64,000 nucleotides of DNA from a bacterium (GTDB lineage Bacteria > Planctomycetota > Planctomycetia > Isosphaerales > Isosphaeraceae): positions 1 to 64,000 of the forward strand of contig WGMM01000001.1 of NCBI GenBank assembly GCA_016125085.1. Reading direction: 5' to 3'. The notes beneath the pieces were generated by a model, which was given only the letters and a program-made list of their open reading frames with translations, was not told the DNA's origin and did no database searches. The translations under genes and the position numbers were made by a program. Below are positions 37,655-46,900 of this stretch, in pieces (position 1 is the stretch's first letter; every line of letters begins with the position of its first letter).

Positions 37655-39244
37655 TTACGGGGCTTCGTGGGCCGCGGGTGCGGCGGAATCGCGCAGATAC
37701 AGGTCGGGCGCCATGGTTCGATTCGTGCGCGGAATTCGAGTCTTCGCGCGTCGATATCCGTGGCTTTCCAGATATTCGGGAGAGAAGAACGTATCCTCGG
37801 GGTGAATGAGGATGGCCGAGAACTTCCGGTCATTCATGTACGAATCGAACACGCCGTAAAGTTCCGGGATATTGAAACCGTAACTTCCGTAATGAACGTA
37901 GTAGGAATTGTCGAGGAAGTGAATTTCACGGCCGGTCAGTGTGGGGATGTTCGAAAAGAAGGAGCAGACAGGTTCGGCTTCGGGCGTGTTGAGGGTGAGG
38001 ATTTCCGCGACTTCTTCCTGGTACGGGATCGACTTGTAGCTGAACCATTCCCCGCGCACCAGCCGGATATCGCCGACGATGGCCCCGAGGAGCGTGATCT
38101 GGAGGAGAACCGACACCACGATCGAATTGCGCACTTCAATTTTTCGATAGAGCGAGGCGAGCAGAACGGCCGTGGCGAGGCCGAATTCGGCAAGGTAATG
38201 CACGCTCGAAGCCGTCATGAACGAGAGCAGGAAAGCGATCAGGCCGGAGGCGAAGAACCAGAAGGCGAAGAACAGGATGTCTTTGCCGCAGGGGCCAGTG
38301 TCGGACGAGGCCCCGCTGCGGCGTACCGATGCCGCCGTGGCGAGCACGCCCATCAGGAGAAACGCCGGTGTCGTACCGGTCCAGATGAAATGCGATTTCA
38401 TGTTGGCGATCGCATATTTTACGCCAGATTCGACATGGCCTGCTGTCGGAATCAGCAGCGGATAGATCCAGTTGGTGTGACGGAACGCCATGCTGCAAGC
38501 GATCCAGACCATGGCCGCGGCCAGGATGGAATAGGCGATGGTTCGGATGCAGAGGTCGAACCGGCGATACGCGGCGAAGTAGACGAGGATGAAAACGCCC
38601 GTCATCGCGTATGTCTGCTTGGTGAAAAGAGCGAGTGCCAGGAGCGACGCCATAAAAGCCAGCATCGGTTCCGAGCGGGGTTTCCCCACGGCTTTCCAGG
38701 CGATGAGCATCGCGTAAACGGCGAACATGAGGGCGAGCAGGTCGGGCCGGATCCGGCAGAACATGTAAGTCGTGGAATGGAAACCGAGAAACACGGACGT
38801 GAATACGGCCGTCTGAAAGCGATTCCGGCCGGTGACCATGCTGAGCATCCGGGCGACGCCGGCGATGAGCGCGAGTGCGATCAGGCCATGCAGTAGCCGG
38901 ACGGTGCGGATCGAATCGCCGAACAGCTTCGCGAAGGCGTAGTTCGACATGTAAAACACGGGGCCGTAACCGGCCGCGTAATAGGGCGGAGTCAGCCGGC
39001 CTTCCATCGAATAGGGGTCGATGCCCATGTCCAGGCTTCGGTTGATCTGATATTGAGAGACGTCGAGGCTTTGCCCGTAAGGAAATGCAACTCGCATCGA
39101 GATCATGCAGGTCAGCAGGATCGCGTGCAGAATCATCGAAGCGACGAGGATTCCGCGGAGCGCCTTCGCCAGCGGGGCTGGGGGGGCGGCCGAATCACGG
39201 GCAGTATCAGCGGCGGAATGACTGGCCATGGTCAGGTCGCTCAT
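37655..39244 (-). CDS. Polytopic membrane protein, probable GT-C-type glycosyltransferase
   Basis: Up to 529 residues with about ten helices. The first loop contains QYQINRSLDMGIDPYSMEG and PYYAAGYGPVFYMSNY, resembling GT39/mannosyltransferase-like proteins with an acidic first external loop. The C-terminal soluble part (YLESHGYRRAKTRIPRTNRT) is short. I cannot assign a donor. A second ATG five codons in is a possible start. It follows the ketoisomerase fusion gene on the same strand and probably builds the same glycan. Confidence 0.65.
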   Translation of the reverse strand: MSDLTMASHSAADTARDSAAPPAPLAKALRGILVASMILHAILLTCMISMRVAFPYGQSLDVSQYQINRSLDMGIDPYSMEGRLTPPYYAAGYGPVFYMSNYAFAKLFGDSIRTVRLLHGLIALALIAGVARMLSMVTGRNRFQTAVFTSVFLGFHSTTYMFCRIRPDLLALMFAVYAMLIAWKAVGKPRSEPMLAFMASLLALALFTKQTYAMTGVFILVYFAAYRRFDLCIRTIAYSILAAAMVWIACSMAFRHTNWIYPLLIPTAGHVESGVKYAIANMKSHFIWTGTTPAFLLMGVLATAASVRRSGASSDTGPCGKDILFFAFWFFASGLIAFLLSFMTASSVHYLAEFGLATAVLLASLYRKIEVRNSIVVSVLLQITLLGAIVGDIRLVRGEWFSYKSIPYQEEVAEILTLNTPEAEPVCSFFSNIPTLTGREIHFLDNSYYVHYGSYGFNIPELYGVFDSYMNDRKFSAILIHPEDTFFSPEYLESHGYRRAKTRIPRTNRTMAPDLYLRDSAAPAAHEAP

Positions 39245-39300
39245 GATTTATGCTGCTTCGGTGATTCTTGTCGGATCGATTCGCGCGACCGAAATTCGGA

Positions 39301-40242
39301 TCATGAACTCTGTGCCTGAACCAGGCCCAGAAAGTCGGTGTAATTTCGAATGTAGTCGGCGGGGTCGTAGGGATGGGACGCGAACACGAGCAAAGCCGCG
39401 TCAGGCGAGAAATTCAGCTCTGTCGCCCAGACCATGGGCGGAACGTAGAGGCCGAGATTCGGTTCGTCCAGAATGAACTTCTCACGCGCGGAGCCGTCGT
39501 CGACGATCACTTCGAGCGAACCGGAGCTGCAGATCAGATACTGTTCGCAGAGCTTGTGGGCATGTTCGCCGCGAATCTTGTCGCTTTTGGCGCCGTAGAC
39601 GATGAAATACCGCCGCGGCACGAAGGGGAGATCTTCGGGCAGGTTGCCGACCGTCAGCTTGCCGCGCAGGTCGACGAACACCGGTTTGCGGAACAGCGAT
39701 ACGCCTTTGACCGAAATTTTGGGCAGGTCGCTGGACTGCTGTTTGCCGGGATCGGAATTCCGGTTCGATTTCAACTGAACGTCGGTATAGTCGATGATTC
39801 GGGCCGGATTGCCGACGACGACGGCATAAGGCGGCACGTCATGCGTGACCACGGCCCCTGCCCCGACCATGGCGTTCTGGCCGATGCGGATGCCCGGCAG
39901 AATGACAGCACCGGACCCGATGGAGCAGCCTTTTTCCAGAATCGTCCGCTGGAATTTCTCGGGGTATTGCTTGCTGCGGGGGTGTTTGTCGTTGGCGAAC
40001 GACACGTTCGGGCCGATGAAGACGTCGTCCATGACGCGGAGGCCGTCCCACAACTGGACACCGCATTTGATCGTCACGCGATCGCCGACGACGACGTCGT
40101 TTTCGATGAACACATGATCGCAGACATTGCAATCCTCACCGATCACGGCGCCTGGCAGAATATGGACGAATGCCCAGACACGCGTGCGATTGCCGATCCG
40201 GTCCGATTCGCAAATCGCATTCGGGTGAACGAACCGTTCCAT
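39301..40242 (-). CDS. Bifunctional sugar N-acetyltransferase (LbH) and dTDP-4-keto-6-deoxyglucose 3,4-ketoisomerase, WxcM-like
   Basis: 313 residues. The first 165 form a left-handed beta-helix acyltransferase of hexapeptide repeats (VIGEDCNVCDHVFIENDVVVG, IGSGAVILPGIRIGQNAMVGAGAVV, ending VVVGNPARII). The last 140 form a cupin of the FdtA/QdtA type (RRYFIVYGAKSDKIRGEHAHK, then EQYLICSSGSLEVIVDDG, NLGLYVPPMVWA). WxcM of Xanthomonas has the same fusion. It would isomerise dTDP-4-keto-6-deoxyglucose and later acetylate the 3-amino sugar. The start lies one base from the end of the GT2 gene, and the aminotransferase precedes that. Confidence 0.9.
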   Translation of the reverse strand: MERFVHPNAICESDRIGNRTRVWAFVHILPGAVIGEDCNVCDHVFIENDVVVGDRVTIKCGVQLWDGLRVMDDVFIGPNVSFANDKHPRSKQYPEKFQRTILEKGCSIGSGAVILPGIRIGQNAMVGAGAVVTHDVPPYAVVVGNPARIIDYTDVQLKSNRNSDPGKQQSSDLPKISVKGVSLFRKPVFVDLRGKLTVGNLPEDLPFVPRRYFIVYGAKSDKIRGEHAHKLCEQYLICSSGSLEVIVDDGSAREKFILDEPNLGLYVPPMVWATELNFSPDAALLVFASHPYDPADYIRNYTDFLGLVQAQSS

Positions 40243-40243
40243 T

Positions 40244-41218
40244 TCAGCCGTTCTCTTTCTTGCTGCCGTCGATGCTCAGGCACGACATGGCGATGCCCAG
40301 CGGACGCCCCTTGGAATTCTCGTACGTGCGCCAGACATAATGGCCGATGATGCCGAAGCAGAGGAGGTTCGCGGAAAGCATGAACAGGATCAGCAGAACC
40401 ACGGGCACGTAGCCGGGCACCTGGATGTATCCGAGCGACCACGAACCGAGTACGACGACAGACAGACAGATGCTGAACAGCGTTCCGAAAATGCCGAGCA
40501 TGAGAATGAACTTGATCGGCATGTCCGTGAACGAAAAGACGCAATCGGTCATGTATTTCAGGCGTCGGCGGAAGGACCAGGCGCTGCGGCCTTCCTCTCT
40601 TTTGGCCCGTGCGTAGGGCACTTCGCGCCTGCGAAAGCCGATCCAGATCACCTGGGCCATGAGCGAGCTGTTGCTTTCCCGAAGGGCGAGAAGCACGTCC
40701 GCGACGTTCCGCTTGCACCCGAACGTGTCGATCCCGCCGGAGGGCATGGATTTCAGAATCGACTTGCTGAAGAAGCGCCAGAAAACGCCGGACGAAAACT
40801 TCGTGAACCAGGGGTCCTGCCGGGAAACCCGCGTGCCCACGACGACATCCACTTCAGGATCGCTCAATTCCCTGTAGAACCCGAGAATCAGATCGATCGG
40901 CTCCTGAAGGTCGGCCGACATGACGGCGATGTGATCCGCCGAGGCATGCTCAAGACCTGTCCGGATCGCGGACATGGAACCGAAGTTGCGGGAGTGCCGG
41001 ATCAGTCGGGAACGGAATTTCGCCGACGGCAGCCTCTCATGCAGCAGCCGGTACGAGTCGTCGGGGCTTCCGTCCACGACGAAAACGACTTCCAGCTCGC
41101 CTTCGATCCGCGACGCCATGTCCTCGATCGCCCTGACCAGGCTCGCGATGTTTTCGGCGTTCTTGTAAACAGGAATGACGAGGCTTCTCAGGGCCTTCGC
41201 GGATTGCGATTCGCTCAT
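40244..41218 (-). CDS. Glycosyltransferase family 2 with C-terminal membrane helices (GtrB/DPM1-like)
   Basis: 324 residues. The GT-A domain begins RSLVIPVYKNAENIASLVRAI, with the Asp motifs VVDGSPDDS and MSADLQEP, then KREEGRSAWSFRRRLKY, typical of polyprenyl-phosphate hexose synthases such as GtrB. Two membrane helices close the protein (FILMLGIFGTLFSICLSVVVLG and VPVVLLILFMLSANLLCFGIIG). It would load a sugar onto undecaprenyl phosphate for the GT-C-type enzymes here. Its ATG overlaps the aminotransferase stop by four bases. Confidence 0.92.
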   Translation of the reverse strand: MSESQSAKALRSLVIPVYKNAENIASLVRAIEDMASRIEGELEVVFVVDGSPDDSYRLLHERLPSAKFRSRLIRHSRNFGSMSAIRTGLEHASADHIAVMSADLQEPIDLILGFYRELSDPEVDVVVGTRVSRQDPWFTKFSSGVFWRFFSKSILKSMPSGGIDTFGCKRNVADVLLALRESNSSLMAQVIWIGFRRREVPYARAKREEGRSAWSFRRRLKYMTDCVFSFTDMPIKFILMLGIFGTLFSICLSVVVLGSWSLGYIQVPGYVPVVLLILFMLSANLLCFGIIGHYVWRTYENSKGRPLGIAMSCLSIDGSKKENG

Positions 41219-42366
41219 GATGATATCTTCGCCAGAGCCTGGCAGACGCGATCGACTTCCTGATCCGTCAATTCCGGAAAACAGGGCAGCGTGACGATCG
41301 TCCGAATCGCCTGGTCGGTCATCGGGAGTTCAGGCCGGCGTTCGAACTGGGCGAGATAGGCGGGCTGGTCGAAATCGCTGATCGGGTAATGCACGGCGGT
41401 GGCGATTCCATAGCTGCGCATGTGTTCCACGAAGGCGTCGCGATCCGGCGGTATCGCAATGCAGAGATGGCCGACATAGGAGCTGGATGCCGGGTCGTGC
41501 GGCCAGACGATCCGGTTCGCGGCCGAGGCTTCGACATAGGCCTTGACGATCTGCCTGCGGCGAGCGTTCCAGGCGTCCAGCGATCGCAGTTTGACGCGCA
41601 GAACGGCCGCCTGCATTTCGTCGAGCCGCGAGTTACGCCCGCCCGCTTCGATGACTTCGTATTTCTTTCCCCAGCCGTATTGGCTGTAACGCTTCGCCCG
41701 CTCGGCGATTTCGGGGTCGGAAGTGACCACGGCGCCGCCGTCGCCCATGCATCCCAGATTCTTCGTCGGATAGAAACTGAAAGAGGCCACCTGGCCGAAG
41801 GAGCCGGCTTTCCGGCCGTCGAAGACGGCGCCATGAGCCTGGGCACAATCCTCGACCAGGACGATTCCGTGGCGGTCCGTGATGCCCTTGATTTCGGTCA
41901 CGTTCGCCAGCTGACCGTAAAGATGCGTGAGAACGACTGCCTTGACGCCGGGCGTCTCCCGCAGCGTGCGATCCAGCGATTCGACGCTCATGTTCAGCGT
42001 GGCGTCGATATCCACGTAGACCGGCACGGCGCCGATCGCTCTCGCGGCGGTCGACGTGTAAAAACCGGCGTTGGCGACTGTGACGACCTGGTCTCCCGGC
42101 CTTACGCCGACGGACCGAAGCGCGATCTCGATCGCGTCCGTACCGTTGGCGACTCCGATACACAGATCGGCCCCGCAATACGCCGCGAACTCTTTCTGAA
42201 AAGCTTCGTGCTCGACTCCGTGAACGTACCATCCGGAATCGATCACACTTGAGACTGCCTGGCGTATGGTCTCCAGAACGTGACGATCAAGACGTCTCAG
42301 GTCCGACAACGGAACGGTCTCTTCGAAGGAACCACGCTCCTTTGGAAGATCGCCAGCTCGACTCAT
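41215..42366 (-). CDS. DegT/DnrJ/EryC1/StrS aminotransferase, FdtB/QdtB-like
   Basis: 383 residues. PLP-binding features are clear: GVANGTDAIEIALRS, VEDCAQAHGA, and FSFYPTKNLGCMGDGG with the Schiff-base Lys202. It would aminate the 3-keto sugar made by the ketoisomerase fusion two genes downstream, giving dTDP-3-amino-3,6-dideoxyhexose (Fuc3N or Qui3N type). First gene of a tight operon with the GT2 and WxcM-like genes. Confidence 0.93.
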   Translation of the reverse strand: MSRAGDLPKERGSFEETVPLSDLRRLDRHVLETIRQAVSSVIDSGWYVHGVEHEAFQKEFAAYCGADLCIGVANGTDAIEIALRSVGVRPGDQVVTVANAGFYTSTAARAIGAVPVYVDIDATLNMSVESLDRTLRETPGVKAVVLTHLYGQLANVTEIKGITDRHGIVLVEDCAQAHGAVFDGRKAGSFGQVASFSFYPTKNLGCMGDGGAVVTSDPEIAERAKRYSQYGWGKKYEVIEAGGRNSRLDEMQAAVLRVKLRSLDAWNARRRQIVKAYVEASAANRIVWPHDPASSSYVGHLCIAIPPDRDAFVEHMRSYGIATAVHYPISDFDQPAYLAQFERRPELPMTDQAIRTIVTLPCFPELTDQEVDRVCQALAKISS

Positions 42367-42823
42367 TCAGGATCCCATATTTCGGGAGATTTGCGGAAAG
42401 CGGTCGGAAGGACTCGACTCGCTGCGGCGGTCTTTCCGACGAAGACGACCTTGCGGGCATTCTAAGCGATGGTCTCGATGAGCGTCAAGCGATGCAAAAG
42501 CCGCGGAAAGTTCGCCAAGTTTCCTTACTCTTCTCGTGTTACGGCGCATCCGGGTGCCCTGCGATTCCGTTCGTCGAATCCGAACGGGCAGGCCAAATGA
42601 CGGGCGAATTGCAATTCGGATCCGGATCGCGTCGATCCGGAATTACGTTCGAATCGGGATACGACGAACCGCGATCCCGAAATCGACGTATTCCGGATGA
42701 CCAGGTGATCGCAATGAACTGCGCGTGGTGGGATTCGCAGGTTTCGACGAGACCTGCAAGCGCTCCCTCATTCGGCGGCCCGGAGATCCACCGCGGTGTT
42801 TTTTTGCATCGATCACGTGGGAA
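42367..42823. other. Gap upstream of the aminotransferase operon
   Basis: 457 bases with no convincing gene. The part at 42590-42730 is less GC-rich and contains several GGATCCG and TTCGAA/GATTCGG words. It presumably carries the promoter of the minus-strand aminotransferase operon. No hairpin stands out. Confidence 0.5.
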
Positions 42824-43714
42824 TCATGCACCGCCAGGCCGATTCAGGCCCTGCGAATCGAGCCACTCCGTAAAGCGGTCCAGCCAGGTGTCCACTGGCA
42901 GGTTCTGCTTGCGGATGCCGAAGCCGTGCCCGCCTTTGGCGTAGATATGCACTTCGGCCGGGCGTTTGGCGGCCAGCCAGTCCTGATACATGGCCAGAAT
43001 CTGGTCCGGGCCGGTCGCCGGGTCGTCGGTGGCCGACATCAGGAACAGGGGCGGAGCGTCAGCCGGCACGGGCCTGGATTTGGGCACCCACTTGTAGGCC
43101 GGGTAGATCGGTGCGGCGAAGTCGGGGCGGGATTCGGGCTCATAATTGCGGGCCACCGAGGCTGCGACGGTGCCGCCGGCCGAGAAGCCCATGATGCCGA
43201 TGCGCCGAGGATTCACGCCATATTTTTCGGCGTTCTTGCGCACGTGAGCCACGGCGGCCAGGCCGTCAGCCATGCCCAGGGGCACGATCGGGGCCACGAG
43301 CGGGTCCAGGTTCGGATTCGCGGCCATTTCGCTGGCAGGGCTGCCGGTTTTGCACTGAGCCAGGCGATATTTCAGGATGAAGCACGTGATGCCCTTGGCG
43401 TTGAGTTCACGGGCGATCTTCGTGCCTTCGTGATCCCAGGCCAGGGCTACGAACGCGCCGCCGGGGCAGATGATCAGGGCCGTGCCGGTGGCTTTGGCCG
43501 GATCGGCCGGAAACGGCGTGAGAGTGGGAACGACGACATCAAAAGCCACCTTGCCGAGCCCTGGGGCATCCAGCGACTTTTCGGTATGCGTCCAGTTTTC
43601 GGAGCCGGGCGCCGGACCTTCGTAAAGGCGGATGGCGTCGTCGCCGGCGGCGGCACCGGTTGCCGAGAGGGTTTGTGCCAGTGAGATCAGAAGCGAGGCA
43701 GCGGTCCGTTTCAT
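42824..43714 (-). CDS. Exported alpha/beta-hydrolase (acetyl-xylan-esterase / dienelactone-hydrolase-like)
   Basis: 296 residues with a signal peptide (ASLLISLAQTLSATGAAAG). The oxyanion segment ALIICPGGAFVALAWDHEG precedes the nucleophile elbow GFSAGG with Ser178; the acid is probably in SATDDP and the His in KGGHGFG. Planctomycetes carry many such esterases that strip acetyl groups from polysaccharides. The substrate is not known. It may act with the sulfatase and the oxidoreductase nearby on algal or plant glycans. Confidence 0.85.
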   Translation of the reverse strand: MKRTAASLLISLAQTLSATGAAAGDDAIRLYEGPAPGSENWTHTEKSLDAPGLGKVAFDVVVPTLTPFPADPAKATGTALIICPGGAFVALAWDHEGTKIARELNAKGITCFILKYRLAQCKTGSPASEMAANPNLDPLVAPIVPLGMADGLAAVAHVRKNAEKYGVNPRRIGIMGFSAGGTVAASVARNYEPESRPDFAAPIYPAYKWVPKSRPVPADAPPLFLMSATDDPATGPDQILAMYQDWLAAKRPAEVHIYAKGGHGFGIRKQNLPVDTWLDRFTEWLDSQGLNRPGGA

Positions 43715-43794
43715 GGGTCGGTCGCTTTCGTTCGGTGCGGGTGAATCCGAAGTGTGTTCAGATCAGCAAATCGTACCGCCATCGATCGATTCAC

Positions 43795-43980
43795 TCAAAA
43801 TGCGACATCGGCAAGATGCCGATGCCACATGTCGTGGGCAAGTGGCAGCGGCGTCCCGCCGGTGTTCGCGAGGATTTCGAGCGAGGTGGATTGAGTGCTG
43901 TACTGCGTTGCGATTCGAAACGGCGCCGGTTTGCCCCCCAGATGCGACATCGGCAAGATGTCGATGCCACACTTTCACGG
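43795..43980. repeat. REP elements (same family as 9985-10229)
   Basis: Three palindromes: 43800-43832 (ACATCGGCAAGATGCCGATG type), 43842-43875 (GTGGCAGCGGCGTCCCGCCG type) and 43941-43975 (ACATCGGCAAGATGTCGATG type). They share the GTGGCATCGGCATCTTGCCG core in both orientations. They fill most of the 312-base gap between the oxidoreductase and esterase genes. Confidence 0.85.
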
Positions 43981-44026
43981 GACGGGGGCAGGTGTTCGGC
44001 CTGCCCCCCCTGCTCGCCCGTCGAAC

Positions 44027-45487
44027 TCACTCCCAGCCTTTGCGATAGGCCGGGCGGTTGACGAAGCGGTTGGCGCTTTCCAGGTTCGTGACTTTGCCCG
44101 TGGTGGTGTCCCACGACACGGCCTGACCTGAGCGGATCGCCAGGTTGCCCAGCATCACGAATTCCGTCAGCGGGGCCGAATAGTCGAAGTTCGAACTTGG
44201 CGTGAAGCCTTCCACGATGCCCTGGGCCCATTCCTTCTGCGGGTTGCCGGGGTATTTCGAACGGGCTTCGGTCTGCTTGATCTTGCCCGACTTGATCATG
44301 GCTTCCACATCTTTGCGGCGCTCTTCGGAATAGATCTTCGGGTCGGAGCAATAGGCCTCGGGCTCGAAGATCGTGCCCTCGGTGCCGATGAAGATCATGC
44401 CGCTGGAGGCTTTGGCGAAGGCCTCCTCGGGCACCAGCGGGTCGCGCTCGGGCTTGTTCGGCTTGCCGTCCTTCGAGCCGTCGTGCCAGGTCACCTTCAG
44501 GGCCGGCAGCGTGTCGGACGCGGCGAAGTGATAGACCAGCTCGCTCCACACCGGGGCGGTCAGGTCGGTCACTTCCGAGCTTTTCGCCTCGATCTTGACC
44601 GGGATCCGCCGGCCCAGGACGTTGAACGTGGCATCCATGATATGGCAGCCCATGTCACCCAGGGCGCCCGAGCCATAGGCCCACCAGCCGCGCCAGTTGA
44701 ACGGGGCCACGGCGTTGCCGCGCCGGCCTTTTTTCTTCGGCTCGTCGGCTTTGGGGGCGTCGTGCTTGCCGTCGTCGAAGGTGAAGTAGGGCTCTTCGAC
44801 TTCCTGGCCCAGCCAGCTGTCCCAGTCGAGCCCGGCGGGCGTTTCGGCCGTGTGCTTGTGCAGAGGGCCCTGGGGCCAGATGGGGCGATTGGTCCACAGG
44901 CGGATTTCCTTGAGCGTGCCGATGGCGCCCTGTTCGATCCACTCCTTCACCGCGCGCTGGCCATCCATGGTGCGGCCCTGGTTACCCATCTGGGTGACGA
45001 GGCCAGCCGCCTTCGCCGCCTTGTGCAGGGCCCGCACTTCGCCGATGTAATTGCACATGGGCTTCTGCACGGTGACGTGCTTTTTGTGCCGCACGGCCCA
45101 CATGGCGGCGGGGAAGTGGGTGTGGTCGGGGGTGGAGACGATCACGGCGTCGATGCCGGCGTGCTGGGCGTCGAACATCTTGCGGAAGTCGGTGTAAAGC
45201 TTCGCCTCCACCTTCGTGTCACTCTTGCGGCTTTCGTAGAACTTGGCCAGGCCCTTGGCGGCGGCTTCGGCGCGGTTCATGTCGGCGTCGACCAGGGCGA
45301 CGATATTGTGCAGGTCGGCGACGTTGTGGGTGTCCGACTGCCCTTTGCCCAGCGCGCCGATGGTGGCGATGTTAAGCTTTTCGTTAGCCCCGAAGACGTT
45401 CCGGGGCAGGATGGTGGGCATGGCCATGGCCGTGGCCAGAGCCGAGCCGGTACGGAGGAATGTCCGGCGGTCGATGCGCGTATGCAT
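44027..45487 (-). CDS. Gfo/Idh/MocA family oxidoreductase with Tat signal
   Basis: 486 residues from the ATG at 45487, which follows AGGA; an ATG 15 codons earlier is less likely. A twin-arginine signal RRTFLRTGSALATAMAMP leads into the NAD-binding fold (LNIATIGALGKG) and then the VQKPMCNY motif, equivalent to the conserved EKP of the family. Dehydrogenase-like proteins of this Tat-exported type are multiplied in planctomycetes. Substrates are usually sugars or inositols but are unproven here. A lysine-rich insert (KADEPKKKGRRG) near 270 is unusual but outside the core. Confidence 0.9.
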   Translation of the reverse strand: MHTRIDRRTFLRTGSALATAMAMPTILPRNVFGANEKLNIATIGALGKGQSDTHNVADLHNIVALVDADMNRAEAAAKGLAKFYESRKSDTKVEAKLYTDFRKMFDAQHAGIDAVIVSTPDHTHFPAAMWAVRHKKHVTVQKPMCNYIGEVRALHKAAKAAGLVTQMGNQGRTMDGQRAVKEWIEQGAIGTLKEIRLWTNRPIWPQGPLHKHTAETPAGLDWDSWLGQEVEEPYFTFDDGKHDAPKADEPKKKGRRGNAVAPFNWRGWWAYGSGALGDMGCHIMDATFNVLGRRIPVKIEAKSSEVTDLTAPVWSELVYHFAASDTLPALKVTWHDGSKDGKPNKPERDPLVPEEAFAKASSGMIFIGTEGTIFEPEAYCSDPKIYSEERRKDVEAMIKSGKIKQTEARSKYPGNPQKEWAQGIVEGFTPSSNFDYSAPLTEFVMLGNLAIRSGQAVSWDTTTGKVTNLESANRFVNRPAYRKGWE

Positions 45488-45974
45488 GCGTGGTTTTCCT
45501 GGGTCCTGGTGGTCGTTTCGTGAGGTCGTCACGGGCGAACGTGCCGGGCGGGAGGGATATCAAGGGGGGCACGTCCGTGGCGGGACATGGTAATCGAAAG
45601 GCATGGCGGGGGCCAGAGGGGCGGCGGATGTTCGTCTTTGAGCGGCGCAAACCTATAATGGAAGATTCCGGGACGATCAGGGTCAAGCCCTCGGATCAGT
45701 CAATATTACGAGGGGTGATCGGTTAACCCATGCAGTAACGGAGAGTCGAGACAGTCGAAGTCGATCACGTTCGATCTGGAATCGGCTGCAGGGCTGATTC
45801 GCCGTCGACGCAGAAGGGAGAGCGTGTGCAGAAACTCACATGCCGGTGATTTCTTCAGAGACATGAAATATACCGGCGTTCCCGCGATGTCAGAGATCCG
45901 ATTGCCATGTTGGGGAAAAGAAGGAATAATCGGAATCTTGACGATCGCTCCTCTGTGCATTTGAGGACAGGGTC
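45488..45974. other. Gap between oxidoreductase and HEPN gene
   Basis: 487 bases. No gene or repeat stands out. Short frames on both strands lack ribosome-binding sites and conserved motifs. Bases 45600-45720 could hold the divergent promoter for the minus-strand oxidoreductase. Confidence 0.5.
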
Positions 45975-46394
45975 TTGAATCGCAGCGAACTCCAGCGACT
46001 GGCGAATGAGCGTATCGAAGAAGCCAGGGCTCTCTTGATCGGTTCGCACTGGTCTGGTGCGTATTATCTGGCAGGATACGCGCTGGAGTGTGGCTTGAAA
46101 TCGTGCGTGCTCGCCCGCGTCGAACGAACCGGGATCATCTTTCAGGACAAAAAGTTCGCCGAGAAGTGCTGGACTCATGACCTCAGTCTGTTGATAGAGC
46201 TGGCCGATCTGAAGACAGTCCTTGATGCAGCACAATCGAGCGATCCGAATCTATACGCGAATTGGATGGTCGCAAGAGCCTGGACGGAGTCGACGAGATA
46301 TAAAATCACAATCGAGACAGAGGCAAGGGAGCTTGTGCAAGCTATTTCCGACGCCAATCAAGGAGTTCTTCAATGGATCAGTCGATATTGGTGA
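45975..46394 (+). CDS. HEPN-domain protein
   Basis: 139 residues beginning at a TTG (45975) that follows AGGACAGGG; the protein start NRSELQRLANERIEEARALL aligns with the usual start of this family. HEPN hallmarks are SGAYYLAGYALECGLKSCVL and WTHDLSLLIELA. The RX4-6H catalytic motif of HEPN ribonucleases is not obvious, so it may be a non-catalytic or binding version. The next gene overlaps it by 22 bases, implying co-translation. Confidence 0.8.
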   Translation: MNRSELQRLANERIEEARALLIGSHWSGAYYLAGYALECGLKSCVLARVERTGIIFQDKKFAEKCWTHDLSLLIELADLKTVLDAAQSSDPNLYANWMVARAWTESTRYKITIETEARELVQAISDANQGVLQWISRYW

Positions 46395-46774
46395 ACGAGG
46401 AAATAGACTCCGGTTCGGATCTGGCTCACGCGTTCAATGCGATTCGGTCTGTCGCTGCCGCTTTCTGGCTCAAGCCGGCTGAGGCTGACCGGTGGTATTT
46501 GTATCTCGCGTCACCTGAAGTGAATTTCGAAAATCTTCACGACGCCTATCGGGAAATCCTTGGGCTGACCGGTCTAGGCAAAAAACTGTGGCTTGATCCC
46601 TTTCAAGTCAAACTCATCAATGCGGATCATCCTCTGGCCCGGAAGGTGATCGAAATTCGTGATCTTTCCCCGGCTCGAATCCCGATTCGCTACAACGGCA
46701 CCTGGCTGGCTGGCGAAGCGATCGACGGCGCTTACATTTACCCGCGTATCGAAACATCGACGACGGCCGTTTGA
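46373..46774 (+). CDS. Conserved hypothetical partner of the HEPN protein
   Basis: 133 residues overlapping the HEPN gene by 22 bases. It has no recognisable nucleotidyltransferase motif; visible segments are AAAFWLKPAEADRWYLYLASPEVNFENLHDAYREIL and the C-terminal DGAYIYPRI. I recall similar proteins next to HEPN genes in other bacteria, which suggests a two-component unit, but I cannot name a function. Its stop codon is at 46772-46774, just before the EVE-domain coding region. Confidence 0.7.
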   Translation: MDQSILVNEEIDSGSDLAHAFNAIRSVAAAFWLKPAEADRWYLYLASPEVNFENLHDAYREILGLTGLGKKLWLDPFQVKLINADHPLARKVIEIRDLSPARIPIRYNGTWLAGEAIDGAYIYPRIETSTTAV

Positions 46775-46900
46775 TTCGGGCGATTCTTCAGAGAAATCAC
46801 GGAAAAGAACTACTGGACCGACCTGTTTACCCCGGAAACCTACGAAGCCTTCAGCCAATCCGACAGGACCATTTCCGGGTTTCGCGAGAGCCAGGGAAGT

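Noticed and set aside
45706..45960. An 84-residue minus-strand frame before the HEPN gene
   Set aside because: No ribosome-binding site, no motif, and composition like the surrounding non-coding DNA.
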